64,000 nt of DNA from CAWATZ01 sp963784995 (GTDB lineage: Bacteria; Planctomycetota; Planctomycetia; Gemmatales; Gemmataceae): positions 62,001-126,000 of the forward strand of contig CAWATZ010000012.1 of assembly GCA_963784995.1 (NCBI GenBank). Reading direction: 5' to 3'. This document shows, piece after piece, positions 10,501-21,200 of the stretch. Positions within the stretch are counted from its first letter, which is position 1. Every line of letters starts with the position of its first letter. Position numbers and translations under genes: made by a program. The notes beneath the pieces are model-generated. The model did no database searches. It was not told where the DNA came from and saw nothing but the letters and a program-made list of their open reading frames with translations.

Positions 10501-13500
10501 CCGGCTGCTGGCTGGTGGTGATGGTCGGGCTGGCCGTGGTGATGGTCACCGGCTCCAGAGCGGTGCCGCTGCTGACGGCGCTGTTGTTGGCGTCGCCGCT
10601 GTAGGTGGCGACCCAGTAGTCGGTGCCGGTGGCCGTGGTGGTGTAGCCGGGGGAAGTGGCCACGCCGCCGACCAGAGTCACGGCGCTGCTGGTGAACAGT
10701 GGCGTGCCGGTGCCGCCCGAGTTGTTGTACAGGGTGAAGGTGACCGTGCCCGTGGGGTTGTCGCCGCCGGTGACCGTGGCCTTGTCCGCGATGGAGGTGC
10801 CGACGATGGCGCTGGCCGGCTGCTGGCTGGTGGTGATGGTCGGCGCTGGCGGCGCTGATGACCACCGGCTCGGAGGCGGTGCCGCTGGTGACGGCGTTGT
10901 TGTTGGCGTCGCCGCTGTAGGAGGCGACCCAGTAGTCGGTGCCGGTGGCCGTGGTGGTGTAGCCGGGCGAGGTGGCCACGCCGCCGACCAGAGTCACGGC
11001 GCTGCTGGTGAACAGCGGCGTGCCGGTGCCGCCCGAGTTGTTGTACAGGGTGAAGGTGACCGTGCCCGTGGGGTTGTCGCCGCCCGTGACCGTGGCCTTG
11101 TCCGCGATGGAGGTGCCGACGATGGCGCTGGCCGGCTGCTGCGTGGTGCTGATGGTCGGCGTGGCGGCGCTGATGACCACCGGCTCGGAGGCGGTGCCGC
11201 TGGTGACGGGGCGTTGTTGGCGTCGCCGCTGTAGGAGGCGACCCAGTAGTCGGTGCCGGTGGCCGTGGTGGTGTAGCCGGGCGAGGTGGCCACGCCGCCG
11301 ACCAGAGTCACGGCGCTGCTGGTGAACAGCGGCGTGCCGGTGCCGCCCGAGTTGTTGTACAGGGTGAAGGTGACCGTGCCCGTGGGGTTGTCGCCGCCCG
11401 AAACCGTGGCCTTGTCCGCGATGGAGGTGCCGACGGTGGCGCTGGCCGGCTGCTGCCTGGTGGTGATGGTCGGCGTGGCGGCGCTGATGACCACCGGCTC
11501 GGAGGCGGTGCCGCTGCTGACGGCGCTGTTGTTGGCGTCGCCGCTGTAGGAGGCGACCCAGTAGTCGGTGCCGGTGGCCGTGGTGGTGTAGCCGGGCGAG
11601 GTGGCGCTGCCGCCGACCAGGGTCACGGCGCTGCTGGTGAACAGCGGTGTGCCGGTGCCGCCCGAGTTGTTGTACAGGGTGAAGGTGACCGTGCCCGTGG
11701 GGTTGTCACCGCCGCTGACCGTGGCCTTGTCCGCGATGGAGGTGCCGACGGTGGCGCTGGCCGGCTGCTGGCTGGTGTTGATGGTCGGCGTGGCGGCGCT
11801 GATGACCACCGGCTCGGAGGCAGTGCCGCTGCTGACGGCGCTGTTGTTGCTGTCGCCGCTGTAGGAGGCGACCCAGTAGTCGGTGCCGGTGGCCGTGGTG
11901 GTGTAGCCGGGCGAGGTGGCGCATGCCGCCGACCAGAGTCACGGCGCTGCTGGTGAACAGCGGTGTGCCGGTGCCGCCCGAGTTGTTGTACAGGGTGAAG
12001 GTGACCGTGCCGGTCGGGCTGTCGCCGCCGCTGAGACCGTGGCCTTGTCGGCGATGGAGGTGCCGACGGTGGCGCTGGCCGGCTGCTGCGTGGTGCTGAT
12101 GGTCGGCGTGGCGGCGCTGATGACCACCGGCTCGGCGGCGGTGCCGCTGCTGACGGCGCTGTTGTTGGCGTCGCCGCTGTAGGAGGCGACCCAGTAGTCG
12201 GTGCCGGTGGCCGTGGTGGTGTAGCCGGGCGAGGTGGCGCACGCCGCCGACCAGAGTCACGGCAGTGCTGGTGAACAGCGGCGTGCCGGTGCCGCCCGAG
12301 TTGTTGTACAGGGTGAAGGTGACCGTGCCCGTGGGGTTGTCGCCGCCGCTGACCGTGGCCTTGTCCGCGATGGAGGTGCCGACGGTGGCGCTGGCTGGCT
12401 GCTGCGTGGTGCTGATGGTCGGCGTGGCAGCACTGATGACCACCGGCTCGGAGGCGGTGCCGCTGGTGACGGGGCTGTTGTTGGCGTCGCCGCTGTAGGA
12501 GGCGACCCAGTAGTCGGTGCCGGTGGCCGTGGTGGTGTAGCCGGGCGAGGTGGCGCATGCCGCCGACCAGCGTCACGGGGGTGCTGGTGAACAGCGGCGT
12601 GCCGGTGCCGCCCGAGTTGTTATACAGGTTGAAGGTCACCGTGCCCGTCGGGCTGTTGCCGCCGGTGAGGGTGGCCGAGTCGGAGATGGAGGCGCCGACG
12701 GTGGCGCTGGCCGGCTGCTGGCTGGTGCTGATGCTGGGCGTGGCATTCGAGTTGGTAATCGCGATGCTACCATCCACGGCATCGGTGGCAGCAGTCGTCA
12801 CTGCCGGGCTCAACTGGTAGTAAATCGGACCCAATTCGGCGAGGTTGGTGGTGGTTACGGAGCCGCCGACCTGAGCCGACGGCACCAGGTTGAGGAGGGT
12901 CGTCCCGGAAGCACTGCTGTTGATGGTGAACGTGACCAGCCACAGACTGCCCGACGTGGTGCTGGTCAGCGAGGGGTTGGTGCCGCTGCTCAGGTGCAGT
13001 CCCAGAGCGGCTTCTCCCTGGTTGAGCCCGGTGTCGGTGGTATCGATGTTATACGAGACCGACCACCCGCTGGGCACAATGCTACCGGCGGCCACGGCCC
13101 CGGGCGGCGGCCCTATCCCGTACGGCGGCGGCGGCGGCTGGACAGTCAAGACGGTCGGATCGTACAGGATGGCGACGTCGGCCGACGACAGGCCGGAACT
13201 GCCGGTGGGAAAGAGATTGCTGACGTTGATCGGCACCGTGATGGTGTTGCCGGCCGTGCCGCTCTGGCCAGTGGGAATGCTCAACGTTGTCACCGGCGGC
13301 ACGTTGGTGACGTTGATGGAACTGTTCGGAGAATACGACAGAGTTGGGTAGGAGAGGGGCCAGTCTGGGCTATTGAAGTCGGGGCTTGCATCGCTGAAAT
13401 TGATCGAATTCTGCGGCACGATGGCAAAGGCGGCGTTGCCCAGGTCGGAGGGGTTGCCCTTCACCTGAAGCGTGACGTTGAAGAGAACGCCGCCGGAGGT

Positions 13501-14913
13501 AGGCGGGTTGGTCACGTCCGTTAACGAAGAAGAAGCAGAGACAAGGAGTTGGCCGGCCGGCGCCGTGGGCGGCTGGTAATTGGCCTGGAAATTCCAATCG
13601 GTGCTGGTGTTGTTGTTGGTATCGAGAATGAGCGATCCGGGAGTAACGCCGAGAACGGTAAAATCAGCGGCGTCATAGTTGATGGCGACGTCAAAGCCGC
13701 TCAAACCTGAGTCGCCTTGGTCGTTGATGAGGCTGTTGATGGACACCGGCACGGTGATCGTGGTGCCATAGTTGGCCGTCAGGTTGCTCGGTATGCTGAA
13801 ATAGGGATTGGCCACTGGCACGAACGCAATGCCCTTGAGAAGATCGCTACCGGTGTCGGTGTACAACGTCACGTTGCTGCCGGTGGAGATGTTCAGGGGC
13901 GCATTGTAACCGGCGGTGTCGGTAAGCCGCACCAGGCTGTTGTTCGCCGTACCTTTCCCTGTGGTGACGTACAGGTAAGCGCCGCCGCTCCCGTCGTTCG
14001 CGGCAATCATTGCTTCCGCGTTGGATGCGAGGGTGTAGGCAGTTCCGTTGGCCACCCAGCTCCCGCCCACCAGCGAGAACTTGTTGATTGTGGCGTTGCT
14101 TGAGTTTTGATCCAGTGTGTACAAGACGTCGTAGGTCGAGCCGTTGCTGCCGGACTGGATCAGGTAGAAGTCTTGAATGTTTGCATCAATCGGGACTCCC
14201 GACAGTCCGGAGAAAGTGGTCGCTGTCGGGCTCGCCGCCGTCAGGACAGCGGAATTGAATGTATTGCCTTGTGCGGCGGTCCTTGTGGTGCTGATGTAAA
14301 CGGTGCCCCCGAAGCTCTTGGTACTCAGAATGTTCAATGAACTGGAGGGGGTCGTAGCGTTATTCGTGTACAAACCACCTTTGTCCGTGATGAACCAATG
14401 CGAGTCGTCGAGGCTCGTCGCCGAACGGGTCTGATTGCCGGCTATCCCCGTGTAAGACGCCTGCAGGGTGAAGTTCGTGCTGGCATTCAAGGTCCCGACT
14501 GCACGATCGGTGGTCGTCGAATTAGCGAGGTCAGGGGTGGTGCTGTCGGTCGTATTGTAGGCGGCGAACGCCAGAAGCGATCCGTCGTTGGTGTCAGAGA
14601 GAAAACTGCTCGTCCCCGAGTCGCTGAAGCGCATCGCATTGGCCCCGGTCGATGCGATGCTGATGGTCTGGACGGGACTCGCCTGGTTGGCCGTGGACGG
14701 ATTCAGCTCCAGGATCGAGCCGGTTGTGTTCGTCGAAGCAGCTGCAAGGTCCAACACAGCAATGTCGCCCGGCGTGAACTGCGCCGGCACGACGCGATCT
14801 TCGAGTTGTTCCACACCCAGACGTACTGCCGACCTCCGTCGCGACAATTGCGTCTTCTGAATCCTGGCCGGCCGAGAGAATAACCTGTTCAGTAACTGCT
14901 TCCATCGGAACAT
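4502..14913 (-). CDS. Giant surface protein A: cohesin-like domains, 23 Ig-like repeats, dockerin-like C-terminus (multiple frameshifts)
   Basis: The gene starts at ATG 14913 (AGAGG upstream) and would encode about 3,470 residues if its frameshifts are ignored. In order: a basic N-terminus with VEQLEDRVVPA (34-44), a propeller-like module (about 45-365), two cohesin-like domains (about 370-545 and 545-725; typical VPVSIN...GFDVAINYD pattern), 23 Ig-like repeats of about 105 residues, a further Ig-like domain, and a C-terminus with a dockerin-like calcium-loop pair (DTNGDARVDNVDL, then DYVGNGVINSYDEEQF). At least twelve one-base indels break the frame between about 9,820 and 12,560, while the other repeats are intact. 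No enzyme domain was seen. An adhesin or cell-surface scaffold is inferred; export by a motif-specific route is likely but unproven. Confidence 0.8.
5500..12746 (-). repeat. Tandem array of 23 units of 315 bp inside gene A
   Basis: Units recur every 315 bp (one is 312), each coding a ~105-residue Ig-like domain that contains TVGTSIADKATVSGG, PTGTVTFTLYNNSGGTG, TPLFTSSAVTLVGG and TGTDYWVASYSGDANNS. Neighbouring units are almost identical in DNA. Variation is confined to a few columns, for example GGVATS versus GGSATS, and ASEPVVIS versus ALEPVTIT. Two types can be told apart; the rarer one (units near 8,450 and 10,400) has NNSTGTGTPLFTDTETLSGG. This mixture suggests unit duplication and homogenisation. 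Confidence 0.9.
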
Positions 14914-15257
14914 GGTGTCAAACCTCTTCTAGTTGATGCTCACTTCACGGTTGTACGCGGCAGGGACGGCAATCGCCTTAGCGGAAAGCAGGCGCTGTTT
15001 CCACTCGGCGGGCAGGGACACATTGCGGACATCCAGGCGAGGCTATTTAATTGATTCATCAAGTGGAATTGATGAATAAATCAGGAATGCAATGTGAATA
15101 CTTGGTGACGAATGCATGTTGTTGTTCCTGGGGTCAACTGGGTTACTGTACGTCTTCCGATTCACTGCCGTTGCACAATCAGCCCATGCCAAGAGAGTTC
15201 GGAAGGAATGAGGCAGGTCAAGTTTCCCAGGCTGTCCGCAGTCCTGGCAAAGCAGGC
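14914..15257. other. Intergenic region between giant genes A and B
   Basis: This 344-bp gap contains the upstream region of gene A and the end of gene B. It is A/T-rich around 15050-15110 and has a 9-bp perfect inverted repeat with a six-base spacer (15054-15062 and 15069-15077, ATTCATCAA/TTGATGAAT). This could be an operator, a promoter element for A or a weak terminator for B. No gene is seen. Confidence 0.5.
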
Positions 15258-18200
15258 CTACCTCATCCACTTCCGTACGTTCTCAGGAATCCCACTTGGA
15301 CCAGGGCAGGCCGCTCCACCCATCGTTCGCCGTGCCGCTGTTCGCGCTGGGACCGAAGCGCCGTCCTCAAAGACCTGATCATTTGCCCGGGTGTCGTCCC
15401 CGGTCGCTGTCAGGGGGCTGGCCACAGGCAGCCAGCCCGGCGCCGCGCCCCGGTTCTTCCAATCCAACGTCTCCAGGGACCACACGGCTGTTTCGGTCGG
15501 GATCGCTCCCGATCCGCTCTGGTTGCTTGGGGTCCCTTGCAAGATCCGGCTGGCGGAGATGCTGCTGTCCAGAGTTGGATTCAGGTTCCCAGCAGCGGAC
15601 TCCAGCGGCGACCCGGTCAGCAACACCTTCTCGACCATACTGGCTCCGCTGCCGGCCTCCGGCAGCGACAGGGTGTAGGGCCCCTGGTTGTCGTAGACTG
15701 CTGTCGCGATTGGACCCGCGCCGGTCGGGTCCACTGCGCTGACGAGGCTGACCGTTGTCGCCGAGGCGTTCGTCCCCGGCACTTCGTGGAACGAGATCGT
15801 CACCAGGCTGCCGCTCGTCGAACTGCTGATCGGGAACGCACTGAACAGCGTGATGCCAATCTGCCCCGTGGTCGCGTTCACCGCCGACTGCAACGTCCAA
15901 TCCGTCCCCGCAGCCGGCACTGTTCCTAACCGAATGCTGCCCGGGAGCACCTGCAGCACCTTGGGATCATACGTCAACGCCAGCGTGGCCTCGGTCATGC
16001 CTGTGCTGCCGGCCGGGTGTGGATCGTCGATGTTCACCGGCACGGTTACGGTGCTTCCCGGTCCGATCTGCACCTGGCTGGGCAGGCTGAGAACCGGGTC
16101 GGGGCCGGTTGGGTTGTTGCTGGGAGCGCCCGGATAGGTGGGCATCTGGGCCACGGTGGTGCCGTTGAGATAGCGGTTGAGCAGGGTGGCGTCGGCCGAG
16201 GTCAGCTTGTCCGTGCCCGAGGTCTTGCCGATGCCCGCGCCCGCAATGTCGCCCAGAATCACCGGATCGACCACCGGGAAGGCGGCGAAGCCGGAGTCCA
16301 CTCCGGAGGTGGCACGCGTCAGCAGCACACTGTCGGCACTGGTGTAGGTGCCGCTGCCGGTGGTGTTGCCCAGGAAGGCCACCACCTGCACGCCGTCGTC
16401 GCCGACGGTCGTCAGCGGTGTCGTGCCGGCCATCAGCACCGTGCTGCTCCAGTGCAGCAGGGCCTTGGATTTGTAGGCGGCGCCGCTGGGCACGGTCGCT
16501 TGCAGGCTGCCCAGGATGACCGCGCCGGAGCCCAGCGCCGTGGAACTGCTGAAGTCGAGGATGGCGTTGCCGGGCGTCGAGGCCGCGTCCAGGGTGAAGG
16601 TCGCTCCCGACAGTGTGGTGGTTGCCCCCGTGACGTTCAGCAGGCTGGCGTTGTATTGCAGCGTCAGCGTGCCCGAGGTGACGCCGGCGCCATTGCTCAG
16701 GGCGATGGGGATGCCATTGGTCGAATTGTTGGGCAGGTTGATGGCGTGGGCACTGTCCGGTCCGCGCGCGAAGTCGGGAACACTGACCACGACGGCCGAG
16801 GAAGCCGTGACCGTGAAGGTGGTGACGTAATTGGCACTGCCGCCATTGTCCTGGCCATCCAAGGGCACGTTACTGGTGTCGCGCAAGGCGTTGCTGCCGC
16901 TGACCAGGGTGACGGTGTAAGAGTCGGCCGGCAGCAGCCCGGCCGTGCTGCCGCCGTAGGTGGGATCGGTCTTGATGAAGGTGAAGCCGGTGTTGCTGCT
17001 GTTGACCAGCAGCGAGCCGGTGATCGCACCGCTGTTCTGCCCGACCAGAGTGACCTCGGCGGGACCATAGCCAGCGGAGGCAGCGTCATAGAGGTGCAGC
17101 GGGCTGGTGCTGCTATCGACAAAGGGCTTGCTGAAAGCGACCGTGAAGCCGCTGGGCGTCTGCGTGAACGAGGTGACGAACAGGTCATTGGGCGTGTTCG
17201 TGAGGCTGAACGACGCTGGCGTGCCGACTCCGCTGGTGGAGGCGGTGACGCTATAGCTGCCGGCCACGCCGTTGGCCGCGACGGCCACGCTGGCCTGGCC
17301 GTTGCTGCCTGTGGTGGCCGTGGCCCCGCTGGGGAAGGTGACGCTGGCGCCACTGCCTGGTCCGGCGAAGGTGACGGTGACGTTGGGAACCAGGTTGCCG
17401 TAGGCGTCCTTCACCGTCGCCACCAGGGGGCTGGCGAAAGTGCTGCTCACAAGGGCACTCTGGTTGGAGCCGGAGGTGACGACGATGCTGGCGGCCGCGC
17501 CGGCTGTGTTGGTCAGGCTGAAGGAAGCGGGCGTGCTGACGCCGTTGACGAACGCCTCCACGGTGTAGGTGCCCGCGAGGGTGTTGGCTGTGAAGCTCTC
17601 CGAGAGTTGGCCACTGGAATCCGTGACGCCGCTGATGCCGGCAAAGCCGTTACTGAAACTGCCTCCCGGACCGCTTCCCGGTGCGACGAAGGTGACGTTC
17701 ACGCCGGGGATGGGATTGCCGGAACTGTCCTTGACAATGACCTTCAGGGGGCTGGCCAAGGCGGAGTTGACCGTACCGGACTGGGACGAGCCGGACACCA
17801 CTGTGGCGCTGGCCGGAGCGCCTGGGGTGTTGGTGAGGCTGAACGATGCGGGAGTGACCTGTCCGGCGACGGCGGCGGTGACGTTGTAGCTGCCGGCCAC
17901 GCTGTTGGCCGTGAAGGGCTCGGACACCTGGCCGCTGGCGTTGGTGGTGCCGGTGATGGTGGTGAGGCTGCCCGAGAACGTGCCGCTGGGTCCGCTGCTG
18001 GGGGCTGTGAAGGTCACCGTCACGCCGGACAGCGGGTTATTGTTGCTATCCTTGACAATGGCCACCAGGGCGCTGCCGAAGGCGGTGGTGACCATGGTGG
18101 TCTGAGGGGAGCCGGAAAAGACGGAGGCGGTGCCGGCAATGACCGTGAGCGTGAAGCTCTGGCTGGCCACTGTGCCCACACCGTTGGAGGCGGTGAAAGT

Positions 18201-21200
18201 CAGGGAGTAGACGCCGCCGGCGGCCGTGGTCGCGACCGTGAGGACGCCTGTGGTGGCATTGAAGGTAACAGCGCTGGGCAGAGTCGCTGTCTCGGCCAGG
18301 GTTGGGGTTGGGGAACCGGTGGCGGTGACGGTGAAGGTGCCGCCGGTGCCGGCAGAGAAGGCCGCGTTGTTGGCGCTGGTGATGGCCGGGGCAGTGCCGA
18401 CTGTGAGCGTGAAGTTCTGGCTGGCCGCTGTGCCCACACCGTTGGTGGCGGTGAAGGTCAAGTTGTAAACGCCGTTGGCCGCCGTGGTGCTGACAGAGAG
18501 GACACCGGTGGAGGGGGTGAAGGAGACCCCGCTGGGCAGCGTCGCTGTCTCGGCCAGCGTCGGGGTCGGCACGCCCGTGGCGGTAACGGTGAACGTGCCG
18601 CCCGTGCCGACCACGAAAGCCGCTTTGTTGGCGCTGGTGATGGCGGGAGGCGAAGTAACGGTCAGGGTGAAGTTCTGGCTGGTCGGAGTGCCGCCATTGC
18701 TGGCGGTGAAGACGAGGTTGTAGACGCCGGTGGCGGTCGTCGTCGCGACTGTCAGGAGGCCAGTCGAGGCATTGAAGGAGACACCGGTGGGCGGCGTTCC
18801 CGTCTCGGCCAGCGTCGGGGTGGGCGAACTCACGGCGTGGACAGTGAAGGTGCCGCCCGTGCCGGCGGCGAAAGTGGCATTGTTGGCGCTGGTGAAGGCT
18901 GGATTGGCGGTCATTTCGGTCAAGACCACGTCGTGACCGCTGGTGCCCCCCTGGTAAGTGATCTTGAACTGCTGACCTGATGCGGTGAACGTTGCTCCTT
19001 CCGCAAGGCCGGTGAATGTCCCCGTGATTGCCGATCCGCCGGTGTTCGAGAGGATGTCAAAGGTATTGCCGACAGTCGGAACCAAGCCGGACAGAGTAGA
19101 CACGTTGAGGGTGGCGCCGGTGAGGTTGATGGTGCCGCTGCCGATGATCTGGTCGTAGCTGGTCCCCGCCGTGGTCCCGTTCAGGGCAACGTTGACGGCC
19201 GCACCAGAGCCAAAGGAGAGGTTGCCGACGGTCAGCTGGCCTGTGGTGGTGGGAGAATCGCCGCTGGTGAGGGTGCCATTGACGACCACGTTGGCGGTAA
19301 TGGTGCCGCTGCCCGACGTGGCTGTGGCAGCGCCGCCCAAGGTGGCGCCGCTGGCCACGGTTACGGCACTGGTGAGGCTGCCATCCACCAGCAGTTCCCC
19401 CGCATTGACCTGGGTAGTGCCTGTGTCAGTATCGGCTCCGGTCAGGTCCCAGGCGCCGGTTCCCGTCTTGACAATCGAGGTCGGGCCGCTCCCGTCGGCC
19501 AGCACGGCGCCAAGGACGTTGGCCCCGGTGTTGGTGCCGGTCAAGGTCAGAGTCGTCGCCCCCGAGCCGGTGAACAGTACTGTTCCAGCAGATCCCAGCG
19601 TAATGGGACCCGTGCCGGACGCATCCAGACTGCCGCCGTTCCCCGTCACGGCGACGACGTAGGCGGACGTGCCGGTGCTGCCTGACGGCCCCGTGTAGCG
19701 GAGGGTGCCGCCGTCCAGGGCCAGGGGGCCGGCGGAGGGAAGGTTCCCCAGGCCCGGGTAGCTGATCACGGCGGCGGTACTGGCCGTCGTCACCCCCGTG
19801 TTGGTGCTGGTGCCGCTCATGGTCAAGGTCCCCGAGCCTGTCACGTCAAGGCTCAGTCCGCCCAGAGTACCCGAGCCCGTGCTGGAGTATTCCAGGAGGG
19901 CGTCACTGATCGAACCGCCGAAGGTCTCATTCGTGGTCAGGTTCACGAGCAGCGTGGCAGCGGCAATCCCAGAAGTGGGTGGGTTGGTCCTGTTGCCGTT
20001 GGCGATGGCCGCATTGCCGCTGCCGGAAGAAGACAGGTTGGACACCACCGCATTGAAGCCGTTGAGGAACAAGCGGGCATTGTAGGGGCCCGCGGCTCCG
20101 CCATTGATGGGGCCGCTCGTCGGGTCAAGCAGCAGGACGTTGCCCTGGGTCAGCGCGGTGGCATTGTCCAGATAGACCGAGCCCCGCTGGATTTCGAGCA
20201 TGCCGGTGAAGGTGTTGGCACCAGCCAGCACGAACGGGACTTCCATCGGGCTGCTGCTGCTGACAAAAGTATCCTGGGCAATAAAGGTGAGACCACCGCT
20301 GCCGGAAATGGAGCCGGTGAACACGCAGTCAGCGCTGAGGCCATAGACGCCGAAGCCGCTGTGGTTGGTTTTGCCAAACAGGTAGCGTTGTGCCGAGCCC
20401 AGATTGACGTTGGCAGAGATTGCCGTTCCCCAGTTCGCGGTGGAGCCGTCGGCGTCGTTGAAATCGAAGTAGATGTCCGGGCTGGTGGGACCGTTCGTGG
20501 TCGAGGTGAGGTTCAGCGTGCCGCCGCCGGCCACCGCGTTGTACGTGGACGACGTATTGGCAGTCAAGTACAGCGTCCCGCTGGAGTTGACGTTGGCTCC
20601 GGCAGCGATGGTTAGGATTCGGCTGCTGGAGAGCGTTGTGGTGGAGATCCCGAGAGTCCCGTCATTGACGCTGATGTTGCCGGTCTGAAGGGCTTGTGAG
20701 GCGGTAAAGGTGACGACGCCGGTGTCGGTCGAGGCGATGCCCTTGGTCAAGGTGCCTGTGCCGCCGGTCAGCACTCCGGCGAAGACGGCATTGCCTGGGC
20801 CGGTAAAGGTGAGCGGGTTAGCGCCGTTGGCGACGTTGCCACCGACCGTCAGGGTGGTGCCGGAGTTGGCAACGTCGATGGTGCCGCCGCCGCTGCCCAG
20901 GGTGAAGCCGTGGTCGGTGCTGGTCGTTGTCCCGGTGTACAGCAGCGTGGCGCCGCCTTCCAGGACGAGGTTGCCAGGGGCGTTGGTCGCGGCGCCGATG
21001 GGGCTGGGGCTGCCGCTGTTGACCAGCGTGCTGAGGCTGAGGGTGCCGCCGTTGACCGTTGTCGTCCCCGTGTAGGAATTGTGATTGGCACGCGTGAAGG
21101 TGCCGGTGCCGACGTAGACCAGGCTCAACGGGCCGCCTCCGGTGCCGTCCTGGAAGACGTTGCTGATGGTCGTCGTGCCGGTGCTGGGAATACCCACCGT

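Noticed and set aside
5500..12746. CRISPR-like regular repeats
   Set aside because: Units are 315 bp, coding, in frame and without unique spacers.
16017..18980. Long plus-strand frames antisense to genes B and C (also 22823-25015, 30516-32462)
   Set aside because: GC-rich codon bias on the minus strand keeps the complementary frame free of stops. The products have biased composition and repeat the duplications of the sense genes.
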